DNA of 64,000 nt from an uncultured Clostridia bacterium (GTDB lineage Bacteria; Bacillota; Clostridia; TANB77; CAG-508): assembly GCA_934167165.1 (NCBI GenBank), contig CAKPKG010000002.1:1-64000 (forward strand), given 5' to 3'. The position numbers and the translations under genes are program-made. Below are positions 39,101-48,177 of this stretch, in pieces (position 1 is the stretch's first letter; every line of letters starts with the position of its first letter). Below the pieces are notes generated by a model, which was not told where the DNA came from, did not search any database, and saw only the letters and a list, made by a program, of their open reading frames with translations.

Positions 39101-40462
39101 ATGTCACAAGTTATAGTATTAGCAATACTAATATTAATAAATGCATTTTTTGCAGCTACAGAAATTGCATTTATATCAATTAATGACGCAAAAATAGAAA
39201 AACAAGCAAAAGAAGGTAACAAAAAGGCAAAACAAATAAAAAAAATGCTGAGAGAACCAAGTAAGTTTTTAGCAACAATACAAATAGGAATTACACTTGC
39301 AGGATTTTTATCAAGTGCTTTTGCAGCAGATGCATTTGCAGATGATTTAGCTCCGATGTTACAAAATTTAATGCCTTTAGGTTTGGCAGCATGGAGAAAT
39401 ATATCAATAATTTTAATTACAATTATACTTTCATATTTCTCATTAATTTTTGGAGAATTAGTACCAAAAAGACTTGCAATGAGAAACAGTGAAAAAATAG
39501 CTTTTGGAACAATAGGAATAGTAAGAGCAATCTCTATAATAACAGCACCATTTGTAAAATTACTTACAGCTTCAACAAATGGAGTATCAAAATTATTTGG
39601 AATATCTGGAACAGATGAGGAAACCGTTACAGAAGAAGAAATAAGAATGATGGTAGATGTTGGAGAAGAAAAAGGTTCAATAAAAGAAGAAGAAAAAGAA
39701 CTTATAAATAATGTATTTGAATTTAACGATAAAGTAGTTTCTGAAATAATGATTCACAGAAAGGATATATATGCAATAGATATAAATTCAGATGTAGACA
39801 ATATCCTAAAAGAATTAGATGAGTATAAGTATAGTAGAATACCAGTATATGAAGAAAGTATAGATAATATTGTTGGTATGCTATTTATAAAAGATTTGCT
39901 TGCAAATGTAAAGAAAAAAGACAAAGTAAAGATATCTAAAATTATAAGAGAGCCATACTTTGTATCAGAAAACAAACCTATAGATGAACTTTTTAGGGAT
40001 TTACAAAAAAATAAACATCAATTAGCAATAGTATTAGATGAATATGGTGGAACAGCAGGATTAGTTACAATGGAAGATATAATAGAAGAACTTGTTGGTA
40101 ACATATTTGATGAATATGATGACGAAGAAAAGGAATTTGAAAAGATTGATGATAATACATTTCTAATTAGTGGTAGTGTGTCAATACACGACTTAAGAAA
40201 AATCTTGGGTGTAGAAATACCAGAAGGCGAATATGATACTTTATCTGGATACTTAATAGAATTGCTTGGAAGAATTCCATCAGATGATGAAAAACCTGTA
40301 ATAGAAACAAAAAGAGTAACTTACAAAATAGAAGATTACGAAGAAAAGAGAATATTATGGGTAAAAGCATGTAGAAACAATGTAGAAGAAGATAATGATG
40401 ATGAGAATGATGAGGAAGATAGTAAAACAAGTAAAGAAGATACAGAAAAATCAGAGGATTAA
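39101..40462 (+). CDS. CNNM/HlyC-type membrane protein with CBS domains
   Basis: The 453-aa protein has an N-terminal DUF21 (CNNM) membrane domain with three to four helices. A tandem CBS pair (about residues 205-330, with MIHRKDIYAID and LDEYGGTAGLVTMEDI) and a C-terminal CorC_HlyC domain ending in an acidic tail follow. Such proteins are often labelled hemolysins, but the best studied are magnesium or divalent cation transporters. It has a consensus promoter of its own. Confidence 0.9.
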   Translation: MSQVIVLAILILINAFFAATEIAFISINDAKIEKQAKEGNKKAKQIKKMLREPSKFLATIQIGITLAGFLSSAFAADAFADDLAPMLQNLMPLGLAAWRNISIILITIILSYFSLIFGELVPKRLAMRNSEKIAFGTIGIVRAISIITAPFVKLLTASTNGVSKLFGISGTDEETVTEEEIRMMVDVGEEKGSIKEEEKELINNVFEFNDKVVSEIMIHRKDIYAIDINSDVDNILKELDEYKYSRIPVYEESIDNIVGMLFIKDLLANVKKKDKVKISKIIREPYFVSENKPIDELFRDLQKNKHQLAIVLDEYGGTAGLVTMEDIIEELVGNIFDEYDDEEKEFEKIDDNTFLISGSVSIHDLRKILGVEIPEGEYDTLSGYLIELLGRIPSDDEKPVIETKRVTYKIEDYEEKRILWVKACRNNVEEDNDDENDEEDSKTSKEDTEKSED

Positions 40463-40472
40463 TAAAACACAA

Positions 40473-40500
40473 AAGGCAAGCAGAATATAATGCTTGCCTT
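40473..40500 (+). terminator. Hairpin between the CNNM and YnbB-type genes
   Basis: A 10-bp perfect stem AAGGCAAGCA/TGCTTGCCTT has only a weak T-tract after it, so termination may be partial. Confidence 0.55.
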
Positions 40501-40520
40501 TATAAAAGGGAGAATAATAT

Positions 40521-41762
40521 ATGTATAATGAATTTGGAATAAAGGAAGATATAATAAAATTATCAAAAAAGGTAGAAAAAGATTTAGCCCCTATATTTAA
40601 AAATGTAGAAGAAGTAGAAGAATATAATAGTTTAAAGGTATTATCTGCATTCCAAAAATACAATTTATCAGAAATGCATTTTAATGGAACAACGGGATAT
40701 GGATATGGAGATATAGGAAGAGATACAATAGAAAATATATTTGCAGAAGTCTTCAAGGCGGAAGATAGTTTGGTAAGGACTCAATTTATATCTGGAACTC
40801 ATGCAATTTCTACATTGCTATTTGGAATACTAAGACCAAATGATACATTAATTAGTATATCTGGAAAGCCATATGATACTTTAGACGAAGTAATCGGAAT
40901 AGTAGAAAATAAAAGTTCACTACAAAGCTATGGTGTAAAATATGAACAAATAGAGCTAGTTAATGATGACTTTGACTACAAAGCAATAGAAGAAAGAGTA
41001 AAAAAAGGTAATATAAAATTGATTGAAATTCAACGTTCTAGAGGTTACTCAACAAGAAAAACAATAGATTTAGAAAAAGTAGAAAAAGTAATTAAACTTA
41101 TAAAAGATATTGATAAAAATGTAATTATAATGATAGACAATTGTTATTGTGAATTTGTAACTAAAAAAGAACCAATTGAAGTTGGCGCAGACGTAGTAGT
41201 AGGTTCTTTAATCAAGAATTTAGGCGGGGGAATTGCTCCAAATGGAGGCTATATAGCAGGAAAAAAAGATATAGTAGAATTAGCGGCAGAAAGATTAACA
41301 GCACCAGGGCTTGGAAAGGAAGTTGGACCAAGTTTAGGAATTAACAAACAAATTTTACAAGGATTATTTTTTGCGCCACAAGTTGTAGCAAGTAGTTTAA
41401 AAACAGCTATATTTGCAAGCAAAATGCTAGAAGAATTAGGTTACAATGTAGAGCCAAAATTTAATGATAAAAGAGCAGATATAGTTCAAACAATAGAGTT
41501 TAATGATAGAGAAAAGTTAATAAGATTTTGCCAAGGAATACAAGCAGCTTCACCAGTAGACTCAAATTCTGTTCCTATGCCATGGGACATGCCAGGATAT
41601 ACAGACCAAGTAATAATGGCCGCAGGAGCATTTACACAAGGCTCTTCAATAGAACTTTCTTGTGACGGACCAATAAGACCACCATATATAGCCTTTTTAC
41701 AAGGAGGACTTACATATAGATATGGAAAATTGGGGATTTTAAAAGCAATTTCAAGATTATAG
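40521..41762 (+). CDS. YnbB-type PLP enzyme (methionine gamma-lyase family, 'aluminium resistance')
   Basis: The 413-aa protein is a fold-type-I PLP enzyme. FISGTHAIST forms part of the cofactor pocket and the likely PLP lysine lies in GSLIKNLGGGIAPNGGY. C-terminal segments such as SPVDSNSVPMPWDMPGY are highly typical of the YnbB family. The physiological reaction is not established; family annotation as an aluminium resistance protein is historical. SD AAAGGGAG. Confidence 0.85.
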   Translation: MYNEFGIKEDIIKLSKKVEKDLAPIFKNVEEVEEYNSLKVLSAFQKYNLSEMHFNGTTGYGYGDIGRDTIENIFAEVFKAEDSLVRTQFISGTHAISTLLFGILRPNDTLISISGKPYDTLDEVIGIVENKSSLQSYGVKYEQIELVNDDFDYKAIEERVKKGNIKLIEIQRSRGYSTRKTIDLEKVEKVIKLIKDIDKNVIIMIDNCYCEFVTKKEPIEVGADVVVGSLIKNLGGGIAPNGGYIAGKKDIVELAAERLTAPGLGKEVGPSLGINKQILQGLFFAPQVVASSLKTAIFASKMLEELGYNVEPKFNDKRADIVQTIEFNDREKLIRFCQGIQAASPVDSNSVPMPWDMPGYTDQVIMAAGAFTQGSSIELSCDGPIRPPYIAFLQGGLTYRYGKLGILKAISRL

Positions 41763-41900
41763 GTGAATTGTAATTTCATGAAGTGTGAGGTTTGAGGTGC
41801 GAAGTGTGAAAAATATAGAAAAGCCTACGAAGCCACGGCCCTATAAATCTCACCTCCCACATCACACCTCTCACTTCAATTAAACAACTCCCAATTTATA
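41763..41900. repeat. Intergenic palindromic repeat, copy E
   Basis: It has the family layout: ATTGTAATTTCATGAAGTG left end, a core with GCCTACGAAGCC, and CACCTCCCACATCACACC right arm. Orientation is as in copies C, D and F. It lies before the YhiN-like gene. Confidence 0.85.
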
Positions 41901-41915
41901 TGAAAGGAAATATTA

Positions 41916-43160
41916 ATGAGAAATACAGTAATAATTGGAGGAGGACCTGCCGGATTGATGGCAGCGATTTCTTCTTCTAAAAATGGAGATAAAGTAACAA
42001 TAATAGAAAAAATGCATTCTTGTGGAAAAAAATTGTTAATAACAGGAAAAGGAAGATGTAATATAACAAACAATGCCCAAATGGATAAATTCATGGAAAA
42101 TACTCCAACAAACCCAAAATTCCTTTATGGGGTTTTTAATAATTTCACAAATAAAGATATAATAGAATTATTAGAAAGTGAAGGGGTAAAAACAAAAGTA
42201 GAAAGAGGAGAAAGAGTTTTTCCAGTTTCAAATAGGGCACAGGATGTTTTAGAAGCATTACTACATATATTAAAAAAGCAAAATGTACAAATATTAACTA
42301 ATTCCATGGCTAAAAGAATAACTACTGATGAAGAGAAAAATGTTTTGGGTGTAGAATTAGATAGTGGAAAAGAGATAAAGGCAGAAAAAATAATTATTGC
42401 AACAGGAGGCAAAAGTTATCCTGTAACAGGATCAACAGGTGATGGATATAAATTAGCGAAAGATTTAGGCCATACTATTACAAAAATAGAGCCATCATTA
42501 GTACCACTTACATCTCATGATGAGGTTTGCAAGGAATTACAAGGATTATCTTTAAGAAATGTTGCAATACAATTGCGAATTTGTGATAAAGTAGTATATA
42601 AAGATTTTGGAGAAATGTTATTTACTCATTTTGGGGTGTCAGGCCCAATAGTATTGTCAGCTTCATCATATTTGGTAAAAACAAAAAACATAGAACAAAT
42701 TCTAAAAGAAGGCAAAGTAGAATTAGAAATAGATTTAAAACCAGCTTTGTCAGAAGAAAAACTTGACGCAAGAATATTACGTGATTTTGAGGAACAAAAA
42801 AATAAACAATTTAAAAACAGTTTAGATAAATTACTACCACAAAAACTGATACCAGTAATAATAGAGAAAACAAATATAAATGAAAACAAAAAAATAAATG
42901 AAATAACTAAACAAGAAAGGCAAAAATTAGAAACTGAGCTAAAACATTTTAAAATTAGCATAAATGGAACAAGACCTATAGAAGAAGCAATAGTAACATC
43001 AGGAGGAATAAATGTTAAAGAGATAAATCCAAAAACAATGGAATCTAAATTGATAAATGGATTATATTTTGCAGGAGAAATAATAGATGTAGATTGCTTG
43101 ACTGGTGGTTACAATTTGCAAGTGGCATGGAGCACAGGATATACAGCAGGAATTAGTTAA
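41916..43160 (+). CDS. YhiN/HI0933-family FAD-dependent oxidoreductase
   Basis: The 414-aa protein starts with VIGGGPAGLMAAI, a dinucleotide-binding motif, followed by GKKLLITGKGRCNITN, a hallmark of the HI0933-like family. The late segments GGINVKEINPKTMES and DVDCLTGGYNLQVAWSTG complete the FAD site. The substrate is unknown. It lies alone between repeat copies E and F. Confidence 0.9.
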   Translation: MRNTVIIGGGPAGLMAAISSSKNGDKVTIIEKMHSCGKKLLITGKGRCNITNNAQMDKFMENTPTNPKFLYGVFNNFTNKDIIELLESEGVKTKVERGERVFPVSNRAQDVLEALLHILKKQNVQILTNSMAKRITTDEEKNVLGVELDSGKEIKAEKIIIATGGKSYPVTGSTGDGYKLAKDLGHTITKIEPSLVPLTSHDEVCKELQGLSLRNVAIQLRICDKVVYKDFGEMLFTHFGVSGPIVLSASSYLVKTKNIEQILKEGKVELEIDLKPALSEEKLDARILRDFEEQKNKQFKNSLDKLLPQKLIPVIIEKTNINENKKINEITKQERQKLETELKHFKISINGTRPIEEAIVTSGGINVKEINPKTMESKLINGLYFAGEIIDVDCLTGGYNLQVAWSTGYTAGIS

Positions 43161-43296
43161 ATTGTAATTTCACGAAGTGCGAGGTTTGAGGTGAGAAGTG
43201 TGAGGAATAGAGAAAGGCCTGCGAAGCCTTGACCTTATAAATCACACATCCAACATCACACCTCTCACCTCAATTAAACAAATTCCAATTTGCATA
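43161..43296. repeat. Intergenic palindromic repeat, copy F
   Basis: It is a direct repeat of copy E, with the core GGCCTGCGAAGCCTTGACC and outer ends ATTGTAATTTCACGAAG and AAACAAATTCCAATTTG. Confidence 0.85.
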
Positions 43297-43329
43297 ATTT
43301 CTCTCAAATAATAAAAAAAGGAAGAGTTT

Positions 43330-43960
43330 ATGGAAGAATTTAAAACAATAAGTAATAATGTAGAAGCAGAAATAGTAGAAAAGAAATCAAAATTCATAGC
43401 GCATGTATTTTATATAGAATCAATAGAAGAGGCAGAAGCATATATAAAGGAAATGAAAAGAAAATATCATGATGCAAGACACAATGTTTTTGCATATGCT
43501 TTAGAAACCGGTGATGGTGGAATTGCAATAAAATTTAATGATGACCGGAGAGCCTTCTGGAACAGCTGGAAGTCCAATATTAAAAATAGTACTAGAAAAA
43601 GGACTATCAAATGTTTTAGTTGTAGTAACAAGATATTTTGGAGGAATTCTGCTAGGCACAGGTGGTCTTGTGCGAGCATATTCAGAGACTGCAATAAAGG
43701 CACTAGATAAAGCAAAAATAGTAAATAAGAAAAAAGGGTATCAAGTAAAAATAGTTACAACATACGATCAAATAGAACAAATTAATTACTATGTAAATAA
43801 AAATAATTTAAAAGTAGTTAATACAGAATATTTGGAAAACATAGAAATTATGATAGAAATGACAGAAGAACATTTAAGGAAAATTACAAATAGTAACAGT
43901 AAAAATCCTTTAAAAATAATAAAATATGATATTTTAAAAGAAAAATATATTGATATATAG
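43330..43960 (+). CDS. yigZ: YigZ/IMPACT family protein (one +1 CGG recoding site)
   Basis: Skipping the C of CGG at 43546 joins 72 and 137 residues into 209 aa, the usual family length. The join restores DDGEPSGTAGSPIL, the most conserved segment of the UPF0029/IMPACT family. VVTRYFGGILLGTGGLVRAY follows. The N-terminal half carries KKSKFIAHV and ARHNVFAY. Bacterial members have unclear function; the eukaryotic relative affects translational control. Start ATG 43330 after AAAGGAAG. Confidence 0.93.
43546..43549 (+). other. CGG +1 recoding site in yigZ
   Basis: The zero frame reads GAC CGG; skipping the C gives GAT GAC GGA GAG CCT TCT GGA, the invariant DDGEPSG. The preceding codon GAC is the only one of the 14 with a purine in second position. 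The next base is A. Confidence 0.92.
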
Positions 43961-44000
43961 CTGGTTACGACGAAAATTAGAAAAAATTTCCAAAAAACTA

Positions 44001-44029
44001 TTGCAATATTCATAAAATAATATTATAAT
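44001..44029 (+). promoter_or_regulatory. spo0A promoter, TTGCAA-17-TATAAT
   Basis: TTGCAA at 44001-44006 and TATAAT at 44024-44029 have a 17-base spacer, about 45 bases before the spo0A start. Confidence 0.65.
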
Positions 44030-44074
44030 TCAAATTGTAAAAAATTTACAAATATATTTTTAGGGGGTATAGTT

Positions 44075-44893
44075 TTGAAAGAGAAAATTACAGTTTTAAT
44101 TGCAGATGATAATCCAGATTTTGCAATGACATTAATAAGCTATTTAGAGAAAGAAGATGATATTGAGGTAATTGGAGTTGCCAAAGATGGTAGAGAGGCA
44201 TGTAACATGATATTAAACACAAAACCAGATGTTGTTCTATTAGATGTTATAATGCCATATTTAGATGGATTAGGAGTGCTAGAAAAAATATCTGCATCAG
44301 CAATGGATAAAAAGCCAATATGCATAATGTTATCAGCTGTTGGCCAAACTAAAATAACCCAACAAGCAATAAGTTTAGGAGCAGAATATTATGTAATAAA
44401 ACCTTTTGATATAGAATTGTTAATTAAAAGGATAAGAGATATAAAATATTTCGAACCAAAGCAACCACAAGGAACAACAGTAAATAGAGAGATTAAGGCT
44501 CCATATATAGATATTCCAAAAGAGAATAAGAAAAATGAAGATAACCTAGAGGCGTTAGTTACAAATGTTATACATGAGTTAGGAGTTCCAGCACATATAA
44601 AAGGTTACCAATATTTAAGAGAAGCTATAATGATGGTTATAAATGATATAGATATTATAAATCAGATAACAAAACAGTTATATCCAGAAATAGCAGAAAA
44701 ATACAAAACAACACCAAGCAGAGTAGAAAGAGCAATACGTCATGCAATAGAAGTAGCATGGGCAAGAGGACAAGCTGATGTTGTAGAAAGTATATTTGGA
44801 TATACAATTTCAGCAGCAAAAGGAAAACCAACAAATTCAGAATTTATAGCAATGATAGCTGACAAATTAAGATTAGAATTAAAAACAGCATAG
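44075..44893 (+). CDS. spo0A: Spo0A, sporulation master response regulator
   Basis: The 272-aa protein begins at TTG 44075 after TAGGGGG. It has a receiver domain with the acidic pocket ADDN near residue 10 and phospho-acceptor Asp in VVLLDVIMP. The C-terminal Spo0A DNA-binding domain, with the recognition helix region [15 protein letters not shown], follows. It commits the cell to sporulation and binds 0A boxes. Together with spoVA and cwlD it shows that the organism is probably spore-forming. Confidence 0.96.
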   Translation: MKEKITVLIADDNPDFAMTLISYLEKEDDIEVIGVAKDGREACNMILNTKPDVVLLDVIMPYLDGLGVLEKISASAMDKKPICIMLSAVGQTKITQQAISLGAEYYVIKPFDIELLIKRIRDIKYFEPKQPQGTTVNREIKAPYIDIPKENKKNEDNLEALVTNVIHELGVPAHIKGYQYLREAIMMVINDIDIINQITKQLYPEIAEKYKTTPSRVERAIRHAIEVAWARGQADVVESIFGYTISAAKGKPTNSEFIAMIADKLRLELKTA

Positions 44894-44921
44894 AATTTGT
44901 GAAAAATTGTTTTTTAGTTAG

Positions 44922-44956
44922 AACAAGGTAGATTTTACGGATCTATCTTGTTTTTT
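44922..44956 (+). terminator. spo0A terminator
   Basis: A 12-bp stem (44922-44933 with 44941-44952) is followed by a run of T. Confidence 0.85.
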
Positions 44957-45218
44957 GCAAAAAAATAGTATGTGCATTTACGGTACACATACTGTTAGCA
45001 AAATAACATCTTATGACCAAAGATATACTTGCTTAAGCTAAATACATAATAATATACATCCTATGCAATGTCAAATAAAAATTGTAAATTTCTATGGGCG
45101 ATTTTAATCGTCCTTTTATATTTTATCCTTTTACAATATAAATTTGTATATTGTATGTATATTGTGTGTATATTATAAGTAAAATTTTATTGTTTTTTAA
45201 TAGATTTGAGGAGAGGTA
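44957..45218. other. Gene-free stretch between spo0A and rpsI with two hairpins
   Basis: No ORF is seen. A perfect 8-bp stem AGTATGTG/CACATACT lies near 44968-44994, and GGGCGATT/AATCGTCC followed by TTTTATATTTT lies near 45098-45126. The second resembles a terminator. A small RNA ending there is possible, but I recognise no known class. Confidence 0.35.
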
Positions 45219-45264
45219 GTAAAATAAAAGAGAAGCTACTCTCTCTAAACGAAATAGCTTCTCT
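45219..45264 (-). terminator. Terminator of the rplM-rpsI operon
   Basis: On the minus strand a 10-bp stem AGAGAAGCTA/TAGCTTCTCT is followed by a T-rich tract. Confidence 0.8.
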
Positions 45265-45300
45265 GTAAGGTTTACCGATTTTCCCAAATCCTGTTTGTAA

Positions 45301-45705
45301 TTATCTCTTTGAGAATTGAGGTGCTTTTCTTGCTTTTTTAAGTCCGTATTTTTTACGTTCTTTCATTCTTGCATCTCTTGTTAAGAATCCAGCAGATTTT
45401 AAAGCTGGTCTATATTCGCTGTTAGCTTCTACAAGTGCTCTTGCTATACCATGTCTTACAGCACCTGCTTGACCACTTATTCCTCCACCTGTTACTTTTG
45501 CAATTACATCAAATTTATCTAAAGAGTTTGTTGTAACTAATGGTTGTTTTACAATAACTTTTAAAGTTTCAACACCAAGAAATTCATCAAGTGGTTTATT
45601 GTTTATTGTAATATTTCCATTACCATTTACTAATCTAACTCTTGCAATTGATTTTTTTCTTCTACCTGTTCCATAGAATGATATTTTTTCTTTTTTTGTT
45701 GCCAT
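45301..45705 (-). CDS. rpsI: Ribosomal protein uS9
   Basis: The 134-aa protein has [15 protein letters not shown] at the N-terminus, [19 protein letters not shown], and ends in KAPQFSKR, where the basic tail reaches the P-site tRNA. Standard length. It is transcribed one base after rplM, the usual pair. Confidence 0.97.
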   Translation of the reverse strand: MATKKEKISFYGTGRRKKSIARVRLVNGNGNITINNKPLDEFLGVETLKVIVKQPLVTTNSLDKFDVIAKVTGGGISGQAGAVRHGIARALVEANSEYRPALKSAGFLTRDARMKERKKYGLKKARKAPQFSKR

Positions 45706-45706
45706 A

Positions 45707-46144
45707 TTATTTTACCTCCCAAATTTCAGGTTTTTGAGCTTGATTTTCATGTTCTGCTCCTGCATATATTCTTACTTTGTTAATCATTTTTCTTCCTAAT
45801 CTATTATGTGGAAGCATTCCTTTAATTGCAAGCATCATTGCTTTTTCTGGATTATTAGAAAGCATATCTTTTGCAGAAATTTCTTTCATTCCTCCAATGT
45901 ATCCTGAATGATGTCTGTATATTTTTTGATCTAATTTTTTTCCTGTTAAAATTACATCTTTGCAATTTAATATTATAACATGATCACCTGTATCTTGGTT
46001 AGGTGTAAATGTTGGTTTGTGTTTTCCTCTTAATAATTTTGCAGCTTCAGCAGCTACTCTACCTAATGGTTTTTGACTAGCGTCTATTATATACCATTTA
46101 CTTTCAACTTCATTATTTTTTGCCATATATGTTGTATTATTCAT
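45707..46144 (-). CDS. rplM: Ribosomal protein uL13
   Basis: The 145-aa protein has [26 protein letters not shown] and [10 protein letters not shown], all uL13 hallmarks. I keep the ATG at 46144 because GGAGGAAC precedes it at suitable distance; ATG 46126 would give the shorter, more usual N-terminus. It is the first gene of the rplM-rpsI operon and diverges from infC. Confidence 0.96.
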   Translation of the reverse strand: MNNTTYMAKNNEVESKWYIIDASQKPLGRVAAEAAKLLRGKHKPTFTPNQDTGDHVIILNCKDVILTGKKLDQKIYRHHSGYIGGMKEISAKDMLSNNPEKAMMLAIKGMLPHNRLGRKMINKVRIYAGAEHENQAQKPEIWEVK

Positions 46145-46287
46145 TAGAAACTGTTCCTCCTATCATATTTTAAAGATTATATTGTAAAATATATTATTAA
46201 CTACCGGGTAATAGGTTAAAATATATTACTACAAATATTCATACTTAACTATTTTAATATATAAATAAAAAAAAGTCAATAAAAACC

Positions 46288-46316
46288 TTGACATTTTTTG
46301 AAAAATGCTGTATTAT
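46288..46316 (+). promoter_or_regulatory. infC operon promoter, TTGACA-17-TATTAT
   Basis: TTGACA at 46288-46293 and TATTAT at 46311-46316 have a 17-base spacer, followed by the structured infC leader. Confidence 0.8.
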
Positions 46317-46319
46317 TAT

Positions 46320-46453
46320 TAAGTCGTAAAGAAGAAGTAACCCTTCTCACCTTATCTAGTATGGAAAAAGGTTAGTATTTAAATTGTATTTAAGTATTGT
46401 GGGTAACTTGTTCTTTTGGAACAAGTTTTTTCATTTGTTTGGAGGTGAACAAT
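46320..46453 (+). promoter_or_regulatory. L20-type autoregulatory leader of infC-rpmI-rplT
   Basis: The leader of about 130 bases ends in a perfect 9-bp terminator hairpin (46405-46413 with 46419-46427) with a T-run, then the infC ribosome binding site. In Firmicutes L20 binds such leaders to promote premature termination. The gene order infC-rpmI-rplT fits this. The exact fold of the upstream part was not derived. Confidence 0.7.
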
Positions 46454-46966
46454 ATAAAACAAGATCAATTAATTAATGAACAAATTAGATTTAAAGAGGT
46501 TCAAGTAATTGACGAACAAGGTAACAAGTTAGGAAAAATGGATACACATTCAGCAATAGATTTAGCAATGAGTAAAGATTTAGACTTGGTTTTAGTATCG
46601 TCAAATCCTGAAAATCCAGTTTGCAAATTAATGGATTATGGAAAATACAAATTTGAGCAATCAAAAAGAGAAAAAGAATCTAAGAAGAAACAAAAAACTA
46701 TAGAATTAAAAGAAATAAGAGTTACACCAAATATAGAAGAACATGATTTTAATTTTAAAACAAAAAATGCTAAAAAATTCTTAGAAGACGGAAACAAAGT
46801 TAAAATAACAGTAAGATTTAGAGGCAGAGAGTTAAGTTATGCAAAACTTGGGGAACAAGTATTAAATAAATTTGTAGAGAGTTTAGCAGAGGTATCAACA
46901 TTAGAAAAGAAACCTTTGTTAGAAGGCAAAAACATGTTTATAATACTAGCACCAGTTAATAAATAA
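46454..46966 (+). CDS. infC: Translation initiation factor IF-3, probably starting at ATA
   Basis: The 170-aa product has the IF-3 N-terminal motif INEQIRFKEVQVID and the C-terminal KEIRVTPNIEEHDF segment. No ATG, GTG or TTG sits at a suitable distance from the strong GGAGGTG at 46441-46447; the GTG there is part of that sequence. ATA 46454, six bases after it, places the N-terminus exactly where the family begins. infC is known for rare start codons that let IF-3 limit its own synthesis. First gene of infC-rpmI-rplT. Confidence 0.93.
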   Translation: MKQDQLINEQIRFKEVQVIDEQGNKLGKMDTHSAIDLAMSKDLDLVLVSSNPENPVCKLMDYGKYKFEQSKREKESKKKQKTIELKEIRVTPNIEEHDFNFKTKNAKKFLEDGNKVKITVRFRGRELSYAKLGEQVLNKFVESLAEVSTLEKKPLLEGKNMFIILAPVNK

Positions 46967-47003
46967 AAAGATTAAGAATCTTTAAAATTAAGGAGGAATA
47001 AAA

Positions 47004-47204
47004 ATGCCAAAACTAAAAACAAATAAAGCAGCAGCAAAAAGATATTCTTATACAGCAAATGGAAAAGTAAAAAGAACATCAGCTAACTCAAGACACAGAT
47101 TAGCAACAAAAACAAAGAGACAAAAAATGTCAAGAAGACCAGGTGCTTATGCAGATAAAACTTGCGAAGCAGGAATCAAAAAAATGTTACCATATGGAAA
47201 TTAG
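47004..47204 (+). CDS. rpmI: Ribosomal protein bL35
   Basis: The 66-aa basic protein has MPKLKTNKAAAKRY at the start and a late KKMLPYGN, as usual for bL35. SD AAGGAGG. It lies between infC and rplT. Confidence 0.96.
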   Translation: MPKLKTNKAAAKRYSYTANGKVKRTSANSRHRLATKTKRQKMSRRPGAYADKTCEAGIKKMLPYGN

Positions 47205-47226
47205 AAAGTAGGAAGGTGAATAAAAA

Positions 47227-47577
47227 ATGGCAAGAGTAAAAACAGCAAGAATAACAAGAAAAAAACATAAAAAAGTATTAAAACAAGCAAAAGGATATTT
47301 TGGAGCAAAAAGCTATAGATTTAGAAATGCAAACCAAGCAGTTTTAAAATCATTATCTTATGCATATGTAGGAAGAAAAGATAAAAAAAGTGATTTTAGA
47401 AAATTATGGATAGCAAGAATAAATGCAGCAGCTAGAATGAATGGAACAACATACAGCAAATTAATAGCAGGTCTAAAAAAAGCTAATGTAACAATAAACA
47501 GAAAAATGTTAGCTGATTTAGCTGTAAATGATGCAAAAGCATTTACTGAAATAGCAGAAATAGCAAAAAAAGCATAG
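47227..47577 (+). CDS. rplT: Ribosomal protein bL20
   Basis: The 116-aa protein begins [16 protein letters not shown] and contains [13 protein letters not shown], both bL20 hallmarks. It needs no maturation partner in sequence and is probably the repressor that binds the leader before infC. SD AGGAAGGTG. Confidence 0.97.
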   Translation: MARVKTARITRKKHKKVLKQAKGYFGAKSYRFRNANQAVLKSLSYAYVGRKDKKSDFRKLWIARINAAARMNGTTYSKLIAGLKKANVTINRKMLADLAVNDAKAFTEIAEIAKKA

Positions 47578-47600
47578 TTGAAATCAAAACAATAAAAGGA

Positions 47601-47632
47601 AAGAATTGAAAATGAATTCAATTCTTTTTTTA
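47601..47632. terminator. Terminator shared by rplT and spoVAE
   Basis: A 9-bp stem AAGAATTGA/TCAATTCTT is followed by a T-run. It overlaps the end of the convergent spoVAE gene. Confidence 0.8.
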
Positions 47633-48020
47633 TTGCTTTTTCATTTTTGGTTTTGAAATTAAAGAAGCAATATAGCCAAAGAATATTGCTGCAGCAATTC
47701 CACCAGCAGCTGCGGCTGTGCCACCGGTAAATGCACCAACTAGTCCGTTTTGCTGAACTTTTTCAATTGCTCCTTTTGCTAATAAATTGCCAAAACCAGT
47801 TAAAGGAACTGTTGCACCTGCACCTGCAAAATCAACTAAATATTGATATACTCCTAATCCTCCGTAAAACAGCGCCAGTTGTTACAAATATGACTAAAAT
47901 TCTTGCGGGGGTTAATTTTGTTTTATCAATTAAAATTTGACCAACAATGCAAATTGTACCACCAACAGCAAAAGCCTTTAAAAGCATAACCCAATTTAAA
48001 TTATTAAAAAAATCTTCCAT
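47630..48020 (-). CDS. spoVAE: SpoVAE, spore DPA channel subunit (one +1 CGG recoding site)
   Basis: On the minus strand, skipping the C of CGG (47864-47862) joins 52 and 77 residues into a 129-aa membrane protein of normal length. The N-terminal half has AFAVGGTICIVGQ. The restored part runs TTGAVLGGLGVYQYL, then GAGATVPLTGFGNLLAKG, a family hallmark. SpoVA proteins carry Ca-dipicolinate through the spore inner membrane. This third spoVA gene is separated from spoVAD by repeat copy G. This is the only recoding site seen on the minus strand. Confidence 0.93.
47861..47864 (-). other. CGG +1 recoding site in spoVAE
   Basis: The minus-strand zero frame reads TTA CGG; skipping the C gives GTT TTA GGA GGA TTA GGA. 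The preceding codon is TTA and the next base is A. It shows that the pattern is tied to the coding strand, not to the sequenced strand. Confidence 0.9.
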
Positions 48021-48037
48021 TTATATTACATCCTTTC

Positions 48038-48177
48038 TATAAATTGTGATTTCGCGAAGTGTGAAGTGCGAGGTGTGAAGTGCGAAGAATAGGGAAAAGT
48101 CTACGAAGCCTTGCCCTACAAATCCCACTTCCAACATCACACCTCTCACCTCAATTAAACAAATTCCAATTTGTTTA
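48038..48177. repeat. Intergenic palindromic repeat, copy G
   Basis: It contains GAATAGGGAAAAGTCTACG, then GAAGCCTTGCCCTAC, then the CACTTCCAACATCACACC arm. It is nearly identical, in inverted orientation, to copy H at 49203-49335 on the other side of spoVAD. Confidence 0.88.

Noticed and set aside
43330..43710. Zero-frame 126-aa product of yigZ as a separate protein
   Set aside because: The residues after the CGG site have no family resemblance, while the +1 frame continues the conserved DDGEPSGTAG segment.
47731..47940. Plus-strand 69-aa ORF over spoVAE
   Set aside because: It is antisense to spoVAE, including its CGG site, and has no plausible start signal.
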